From Poriferisodalis sp965116715 (lineage in GTDB: Bacteria; Actinomycetota; Acidimicrobiia; Acidimicrobiales; Poriferisodalaceae), in assembly GCA_965116715.1 (NCBI GenBank), contig OZ220724.1, positions 372,001-436,000 of the forward strand: a stretch of 64,000 nucleotides of DNA, given 5' to 3'. A program made the translations under genes and the position numbers. Below the pieces are notes generated by a model. It was given only the letters and a program-made list of their open reading frames with translations. It ran no database searches and was not told where the DNA came from. Below are positions 58,573 through 64,000 of the stretch, piece after piece; positions within the stretch are counted from its first letter, which is position 1; the number at the start of each line of letters is the position of its first letter.

Positions 58573-60201
58573 GTGCCCAATTCAGAAGGGCCCCCCGCAC
58601 AGCAGTCTGATGTGGCGGTGCTGGGTGCCGGCGTGTCAGGCATCTACCAGATCAAGCGCTTGGCCGACCTCGGCGTCGATGCTGTCCTGTTCGAGGGCGA
58701 GGACGATCTCGGCGGCACGTGGTACCGCAACCGCTATCCGGGCTGCCGCTTCGACTCCGAGAGCTACACCTACGGCTACTCGTTCTCCAAGGAGCTGCTT
58801 GATGAGTGGCACTGGAAGGAGCGCTTCTCGTCGCAGCCGGAGAACCTGCGCTACCTGAACTACGTGGCCGACAAGTTCGACCTGCGCCGGCACATGCGCT
58901 TCGGCTCCCGCGTGGAGCGGTTGGACTGGGACGAAGCAGCCCGCCGCTGGAACCTGACGTTCGCAGACGGCGGGTCGCACCAGGCCCGCTTCGTCGTCAC
59001 CAGCCTCGGACCGCTGTCGGCGCCGACGATGCCGAGATACGACGGCATGGACGACTTCGAGGGCGAGGCGTTCCACACCTTCTTCTGGCCACGCGAACCT
59101 GTCGCGCTCGAAGGCAAGCGGATCGGCGTCATCGGCACCGGGGCGACCGGCATCCAGGTGATCGCCGAGATTGCCGACAAGGTCGCCGAGCTCAAGGTCT
59201 TCCAGCGCCGTCCCAACTGGAGCACACCGCTCAACAACTCGCCGATCTCCGAGACGGAGATGGACGACATCCGCGACCGCTACGACGAGATCTTCGCCAA
59301 CTGCGCAGCGTCCCCTGGGGGCTTCGAGCATGTGCCCCGGTGGGGCTTCTGGGACCAGTCAGCCGACGAACGCCGCGCCCTGTGGGACGAGCTCTACTCG
59401 CAGTCCGGCTTCGCCATTCTGGCCTCGAACTTCGCAGAGATCTTCTTCGACGAGACCGCCAACCGGGAGTTGTCCGATTACATCGCCGACCGCATCCGCG
59501 GCCGGGTCGACGATCCCGCAGTGGCGGAGAAGCTGATCCCGACAGATCACGGCTTCGGACTCCAGCGCCTGCCGCTCGAGACCAACTACTTCGAGTCCTA
59601 CAACCTGCCCAACGTGGAGCTGATCGACCTGCGGGAGACGCCGATCGAGCGATTCACCTCTGCCGGTATTCAGACCAGCGGCGCCCACTACGACCTCGAC
59701 CTGATCGTCTATGCCACCGGATTCGATGCCATCACCGGCGCGTACGACCGTGTCGACATACGCGGGGTTGACGGCGCATCGCTGGCCGAGCAGTGGCGGG
59801 ACGGACCCAGCACCTACCTCGGCGTGCTGTCGGCCGGGTTCCCCAACCTGCTCATGGTGGCCGGACCCCAGAGCGTCTCGGGTTCGACGAACTTTCCCCG
59901 GGCGATCGAGACCGGCGTCGACTGGGTCACCGATCTGGTCGTCTATGCACTTGAGCACGGCTACAGCAGGGTCGAGGCCGAGCGCGAGGCCCAGCAGGAC
60001 TGGGTGGCCGAAGTGATCCGTGCGCACGAGCGGATGCTGTTCCGACGCAGCAAGGGCTGGTTCACCGGTTACAACTCCAACGTCGCCGGCCACGAGGAAG
60101 GCAGTGTCCGCTACCAGGCGTATTTCGGCGGCGCGCCCCGCTACCGGTCCAAGATCGACGACGTCGCAGCCAGCGGCTACCAGGGCATCACGCTGGGGTG
60201 A
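58573..60201 (+). CDS. Flavin-containing Baeyer-Villiger monooxygenase
   Basis: 542 residues from GTG 58573, 4 nt after the previous stop. It binds FAD (VAVLGAGVSGIYQIKRL, about 14-30) and NADPH (IGVIGTGATGIQVIAEI, about 184-200). The Baeyer-Villiger fingerprint FEGEAFHTFFWP (162-173) sits between them, and a later ATGF segment (YATGFDAITGAY) is typical of class B flavoproteins. It would insert an oxygen next to a ketone carbonyl to give an ester or lactone; the substrate is unknown. Its end overlaps the convergent small gene by 14 bp. Confidence 0.93.
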   Translation: MPNSEGPPAQQSDVAVLGAGVSGIYQIKRLADLGVDAVLFEGEDDLGGTWYRNRYPGCRFDSESYTYGYSFSKELLDEWHWKERFSSQPENLRYLNYVADKFDLRRHMRFGSRVERLDWDEAARRWNLTFADGGSHQARFVVTSLGPLSAPTMPRYDGMDDFEGEAFHTFFWPREPVALEGKRIGVIGTGATGIQVIAEIADKVAELKVFQRRPNWSTPLNNSPISETEMDDIRDRYDEIFANCAASPGGFEHVPRWGFWDQSADERRALWDELYSQSGFAILASNFAEIFFDETANRELSDYIADRIRGRVDDPAVAEKLIPTDHGFGLQRLPLETNYFESYNLPNVELIDLRETPIERFTSAGIQTSGAHYDLDLIVYATGFDAITGAYDRVDIRGVDGASLAEQWRDGPSTYLGVLSAGFPNLLMVAGPQSVSGSTNFPRAIETGVDWVTDLVVYALEHGYSRVEAEREAQQDWVAEVIRAHERMLFRRSKGWFTGYNSNVAGHEEGSVRYQAYFGGAPRYRSKIDDVAASGYQGITLG

Positions 60202-60598
60202 TGTCGTCGTCTGGAGCCAGCAGGTCTCCTGCCGCGGCCAGCGCCCCAGCCATCGCAACAGCACGCTGGTAGACGGCTTCGAAGTAGTGCTCCGCAGATG
60301 CTTCGCGTCCCGCGAGTGGCGGTTTGCCGAGCGAGCGCACGGTCGACGTCGGATCCGTCGTGACCGAGACTCGGGGCTTGGAGGTCAGGACGGCGGGAGG
60401 CTGCGCCGGTCCGTCGCCGGCGCCGGCCGATCCCTCTGCTGTTCCGGCAGCAGCGGCATCAGATGGCTGCGGCGGCGGGACCGCCTCGGCAGCGCCATGC
60501 CAGAACGCTGCGCTGGCCTCAGCGGCCTGCCGTTGCTGGACTTCAGCACCGGCGATGCGGCGGGTTCGCGAGGTCTTGCGCCGGCGGCGATTGCTCAT
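60188..60598 (-). CDS. Small hypothetical protein coupled to the SNF2 helicase gene
   Basis: 136 residues from ATG 60598, which overlaps the SNF2 stop by 4 bp (ATGA). A basic start MSNRRRRKTSRTRRIAG is followed by an Ala/Gly/Pro-rich stretch and a short helical C-terminus (SAEHYFEAVYQRAVAMAGAL). No family was recognised. The exact stop/start overlap with SNF2 and open length support it as real, though low complexity keeps confidence moderate. Function unknown; a DNA-binding cofactor role would be a guess. Confidence 0.5.
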   Translation of the reverse strand: MSNRRRRKTSRTRRIAGAEVQQRQAAEASAAFWHGAAEAVPPPQPSDAAAAGTAEGSAGAGDGPAQPPAVLTSKPRVSVTTDPTSTVRSLGKPPLAGREASAEHYFEAVYQRAVAMAGALAAAGDLLAPDDDITPA

Positions 60599-63500
60599 GA
60601 CCCACCCGCGCTTGCCGGCACCAGGTCGCTCATCGCCGGTGTCCCGGTGTCGACGCCGTTGGAATCGTCGGCGAGCAGGGCATCGGGATCGATGCCCAAG
60701 GCGTGCCGGAGCTGCTCGGCGTCGAGATCACCGATGGAGCTGGACTTCGGCAGCACCATGTCGGCGATGCGCCGTTTGCCGGCCACGACCTCCTCCACCC
60801 GCTCATCGACCGTGCCCGGACAGACCAAGCGGTGGCAGATAACCGTGCGCGTCTGACCGATGCGCCATGCCCGGTCTCGAGCCTGGTCCTCGACTGCGGG
60901 GTTCCACCAACGGTCATACAGCACCACATGGCTCGCCGCAGTCAGGTTCAAGCCCGTGCCGCCTGCCTTGAGCGACAGCACCATCGCCCCAGGCCCATCC
61001 TCGGATTGGAAGCGGCGCACCATGCGATCACGGGCAGAGCGACCCAGCCCTCCGTGGTAGCAGTCGATCTGCAGTCCGGTCCGCCGCGTCAGGTGGGCAG
61101 CCAGCCGCTCGCCCCACGTGGCGAAGTGCGTGAATACCAGCGCCCGCTCCCCCGCTGCGAAGACGGCCTCAAGGATCTCGTGCAGCCGGTCGAGCTTGCC
61201 GCTGCGTCCATCGATCTGTTCATCGATGTCGTCGGGGCGGTAGTTGAGCGGGTGATTGCAGATCTGCTTGAGCGCCGTGATGGCCGCCAGGACGGCTCCC
61301 TTGCGCTTTTCGCCCGCTTGCTCGCTCTCGGCGGTGTCGACGATCAGCTGGTCGAGCACGGCCTGGTACAAGCCGATCTGCTCTGGCGTCATGGCACAGT
61401 GGGCGAGTTCATCGATGCGGTCGGGCAGCTCGGCGGCGATCAGCGGCTCTGCCTTGGTGCGACGGAACACCAGCACGCCGTTGAGAGCGTGCAGGGCAGA
61501 CTCGGCGGCTCCACGGGCGTCGCCGGGACGCTGCAACTGTGCGATGAACGGTGTCCTCGAACCGACCAGGCCTGGATTGCAGAAGTCCATGATGGCCCAC
61601 AGATCTCCGAGGCCGTTCTCGATCGGCGTACCGGTCAAGGCCAGGCGGACTCGAGCCGACAGCCGCCGAAGCTGTTTGGCGGTCTCGCTGGTGTGGTTCT
61701 TGATGACCTGTGCCTCGTCAACCACGATCCGGTCCCAGGCCACTTCTTCGAGGGCGTCGATGTCGCGCACGGCAGTGCCGTAGGTGGTGATCACCACATC
61801 GATCTGGCCATTCTGGGCAGTATCGAGGCCGTCAGTGCCAGCGCTGTCACGCAGGGCGCGGACCAGCTCAGCGGGTTCACGCCGAGCGGGGCCGTGATGA
61901 ACAATCGTCGACAGCCCCGGCGTGAAGCGTGCTGCTTCTGCCGCCCAGTTGCTGACGACGGCTGGCGGGGCGATGACTAGGGCGGGGGCTTGGCGCCGGT
62001 CCGCGGCGATGCGAGCCAGCACTGTGGGGGTCTTGCCCAGACCCATGTCCAAAGCGAGACAGCCGCCAAGACCGGCGCCATCGAGGAACTCCAGCCAGGC
62101 AACCGCTTCGGCCTGGTAGTTGCGCAGCTCGCCGACGAACCCTTGGGGGCTGGTCCGCGGTGCCGTCGAGATGGCAGATGCCGAGCGCAGCAGGTCGGCC
62201 GCCCAGCCGCTGCCGGAGATGGTGATGCCGCCGCGCACCGACGGGCCCTCGAGGCCCAACGCTTGGCGCAGCATCTGCGAGCCCGTGAGTGCGGTGACCT
62301 CCGCGCGCTCGGCAAGCGCGGCAGCCGCTTCAGCGAGGTCGGCATGATCCAGTGCGATCCATTGGCCCCGGTCGCGCACCAGCGGGCGGGCTTGGGAGGC
62401 CAGCTCGTGAATCTGATCTGCAGTCAGTTCCACGTCGCCGAAGACGGCCGTCCAGCTCACTGCGGTGAGCTGCTGCGCGCCCAGGGCGCTGTCGGCGTCG
62501 TCCGTCGCGGTGAGCCGGAGCGAGGGGGCTGGACGCTCCCGGGAGAGATTCGGGATCTCCACCTTGAACCCCGCTGACTGCAGTGCCGGCCCGGTCACCG
62601 ACATGAGCTCCCATGCCTCGTCCTGGCTGAGGATGACCTCGCCGCGTCGCTTGCCCCCGGGCCGCATCAGCACCGGCAGCAACCGTTCGAGTCGGGTGAG
62701 CTGATCGCGCACCTCGGTACGGTGCGAACTGACGCCGCTCACCATCGCAACCTCGACCGGCTCGCTCACGCCCTCGGGACTGGTGGCGAGCACCTCCATG
62801 TGCCAAGCCCCGGCGTCGTCGGGCTCGTCGAGGCGCACAACGAGCGATTGTCGAGCGGCAGCGGTCACCGGTCTGGCCCACAGTTCGATGCGTCGGGCCA
62901 GATCGGAGCCCTGAGTTGCCGAACCCACAAAACGAGTGCCGTCGAGATAGGCCAGGAAGGCCTCCGCCATCTCCGCCCGACTCCGAGGCTCGGGCGATGC
63001 AGCGGGGACATCGAGTCGCTTGGCAGCGCTCGTGACGATGGCGTCGACCATGCCGGACAGGGCCGACTGCACCGTTGTGCGCGCCTCCGCTTTGGGTTCG
63101 GGAGCTCCCACCGCGCCTGGCAGGCATTCGATGAGCGCTGCCAGCCGGTCGGCTTCCGGCGAAGCGGGCTGCCACTGAACCGAGAATTCCGCCGTGTCCG
63201 GCCGTTTGCGGTTGCGGCGCTTGCGAACACGATGGAGCCGCGGCACCGTGCGACCCCCTGCCACCAGGTCTACGGCGGTCCTGGCTGCGGCGCGCAACCA
63301 CAGCGCGCTGGCGCCGAGCAAGAGATCGCCGTTCGGGCCGTTCTCGGCATCGGGAAGCTGTTCGTTGCCATGCAGGGATTCGTCGTCGCTGGACCGGTCG
63401 CCCTCAGCGACGACGCCTGGGCCGGTTCCGGTCGTGGTCGATGGATCTGACGCGCTGCCGGCGACCGGGCCGTCGAGACCGACCAGCCAACCCAGAACGT

Positions 63501-64000
63501 CGCCGACATCGGCCACCAGTGCCTCAGCGCTCATGCCGCCAGGCAGCTTGATGTTCGGATTGGGACGCCAGACGCTGTCGGGTGCCCCGGTTGCCACCAG
63601 GCGGTCCATGACGCGATCGGTCGGGTCTGGTTCGGTGCCGGCGCCTGCAGCCCACGCCACGATCCGGCCGGGCTGCCAGGAGAGCTGCAGAGCGGCCGGT
63701 TCAGGCGGTGCACCTGCGACAGCCGCACCGTCGGCACCCTGATCCGATGTCGACTCATCAGGTGACTCGGCGGCATCCAGGCCGGTCAGGCGTTCGTAGG
63801 CCGCGGCCAGCTCGTTGAAATCGGCCTCGAAATCCCGCACGACCTGTCGCCGGATGGGGCGAGGCAGCCGGCGGGCTCCGGACAGCGACTCCTCGGTCTG
63901 GTCGAGCAGATCCAGCAGCACTCGTTCCCATCGAAGCGGGTCGGTCTTGAGCATGGCAAGTTCGGCCGTCCCCGCAGCACCGTGTGCCTCGGCCCACACG
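60595..64000 (-). CDS. SNF2-family DNA/RNA helicase-like ATPase (5' end beyond right edge)
   Basis: At least 1134 residues; the frame stays open at the window edge so the true start is outside or at the last codons. The first about 600 visible residues are Asp/Glu/Ala/Pro-rich plus the SNF2-associated beta/helical region that precedes the core in actinobacteria. The ATPase core then shows DMGLGKTPTV (Walker A, about 62027-62047), VVDEAQVIKN (about 61700-61720), LTGTPIENGLGDLW, then the second RecA domain with VFTHFATWGERLA, LSLKAGGTGLNL and DQARDRAWRIGQTRTV (arginine finger). It is a double-stranded translocase related to HepA/RapA; cellular role unknown. The small gene 60188-60598 is coupled to its end. 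Confidence 0.93.
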   Translation of the reverse strand, partial: VWAEAHGAAGTAELAMLKTDPLRWERVLLDLLDQTEESLSGARRLPRPIRRQVVRDFEADFNELAAAYERLTGLDAAESPDESTSDQGADGAAVAGAPPEPAALQLSWQPGRIVAWAAGAGTEPDPTDRVMDRLVATGAPDSVWRPNPNIKLPGGMSAEALVADVGDVLGWLVGLDGPVAGSASDPSTTTGTGPGVVAEGDRSSDDESLHGNEQLPDAENGPNGDLLLGASALWLRAAARTAVDLVAGGRTVPRLHRVRKRRNRKRPDTAEFSVQWQPASPEADRLAALIECLPGAVGAPEPKAEARTTVQSALSGMVDAIVTSAAKRLDVPAASPEPRSRAEMAEAFLAYLDGTRFVGSATQGSDLARRIELWARPVTAAARQSLVVRLDEPDDAGAWHMEVLATSPEGVSEPVEVAMVSGVSSHRTEVRDQLTRLERLLPVLMRPGGKRRGEVILSQDEAWELMSVTGPALQSAGFKVEIPNLSRERPAPSLRLTATDDADSALGAQQLTAVSWTAVFGDVELTADQIHELASQARPLVRDRGQWIALDHADLAEAAAALAERAEVTALTGSQMLRQALGLEGPSVRGGITISGSGWAADLLRSASAISTAPRTSPQGFVGELRNYQAEAVAWLEFLDGAGLGGCLALDMGLGKTPTVLARIAADRRQAPALVIAPPAVVSNWAAEAARFTPGLSTIVHHGPARREPAELVRALRDSAGTDGLDTAQNGQIDVVITTYGTAVRDIDALEEVAWDRIVVDEAQVIKNHTSETAKQLRRLSARVRLALTGTPIENGLGDLWAIMDFCNPGLVGSRTPFIAQLQRPGDARGAAESALHALNGVLVFRRTKAEPLIAAELPDRIDELAHCAMTPEQIGLYQAVLDQLIVDTAESEQAGEKRKGAVLAAITALKQICNHPLNYRPDDIDEQIDGRSGKLDRLHEILEAVFAAGERALVFTHFATWGERLAAHLTRRTGLQIDCYHGGLGRSARDRMVRRFQSEDGPGAMVLSLKAGGTGLNLTAASHVVLYDRWWNPAVEDQARDRAWRIGQTRTVICHRLVCPGTVDERVEEVVAGKRRIADMVLPKSSSIGDLDAEQLRHALGIDPDALLADDSNGVDTGTPAMSDLVPASAGGS

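Noticed and set aside
1..64000. CRISPR array, prophage or rRNA/tRNA genes
   Set aside because: No spaced short repeats, integrase, phage structural genes or structured RNA genes were seen. The holin-like label at 24332 is a family name only.

Overview
This window looks like the chromosome of a high-GC actinobacterium. It carries a complete Pup-proteasome locus (trmI, ARC/Mpa ATPase, dop, pup, prcB, prcA, pafA), the actinobacterial run tatA/B-tatC-helY, many GTG starts and frequent 4-bp stop/start overlaps (ATGA, GTGA). The flavour is of the class Acidimicrobiia, but that placement is inference. No rRNA, tRNA or CRISPR array was found.

Left third (1-13.5 kb), metabolic and accessory. A leftward run holds a molybdopterin oxidoreductase, an acyl-CoA synthetase and the start of a YihY/BrkB membrane protein. 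It is divergent from an MFS transporter. One insertion sequence (5493-6775) lies between the convergent ends of the MFS gene and a Ca2+/cation antiporter. A sugar-acid dehydratase of the IlvD/Edd family follows. Then comes the most unusual segment (about 9.74-13.44 kb): three tandem genes for secreted proteins. They share nearly identical 3' ends, and two of them share identical leaders and signal-peptide DNA, but their central domains are unrelated at DNA level. A poly-G tract lies just after the upstream ATG in each copy. As sequenced, only the middle gene has its ATG in frame with the signal peptide. This looks like a phase-variable, cassette-swapping family of exported proteins.

Middle left (13.6-26 kb). 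A translationally coupled acoA-acoB-acoX-acoC-type 2-oxo-acid/acetoin dehydrogenase operon lacks E3. It is followed by an acyl-CoA dehydrogenase and a VOC enzyme (leftward), then a rightward series: ThrH, peroxiredoxin, ROK kinase, PBP4-type carboxypeptidase, LON-domain protein, three small membrane-associated proteins and TrmI.

Centre (26-38.8 kb). A secreted trio (lipoprotein trypsin-like protease, 961-aa multidomain surface protein, GH16-like glycosidase) sits between trmI and the proteasome genes. The proteasome block itself is intact: ferredoxin (opposite strand), ARC, Dop, Pup ending in Glu, PrcB, PrcA and PafA.

Right half (38.8-64 kb). DUF3866 protein, signal peptidase I, GDPD (opposite strand), TatA/B, TatC, HelY helicase, an orphan DAGK-C-like protein, a double ThyX-like protein, GNAT, Nudix, an uncharacterised basic/acidic protein, a topoisomerase IV-type ParC/ParE pair, a membrane-anchored lytic transglycosylase, an amidohydrolase/DsbA-like/Baeyer-Villiger monooxygenase group, and an SNF2 helicase that runs off the right edge with a small coupled downstream gene.
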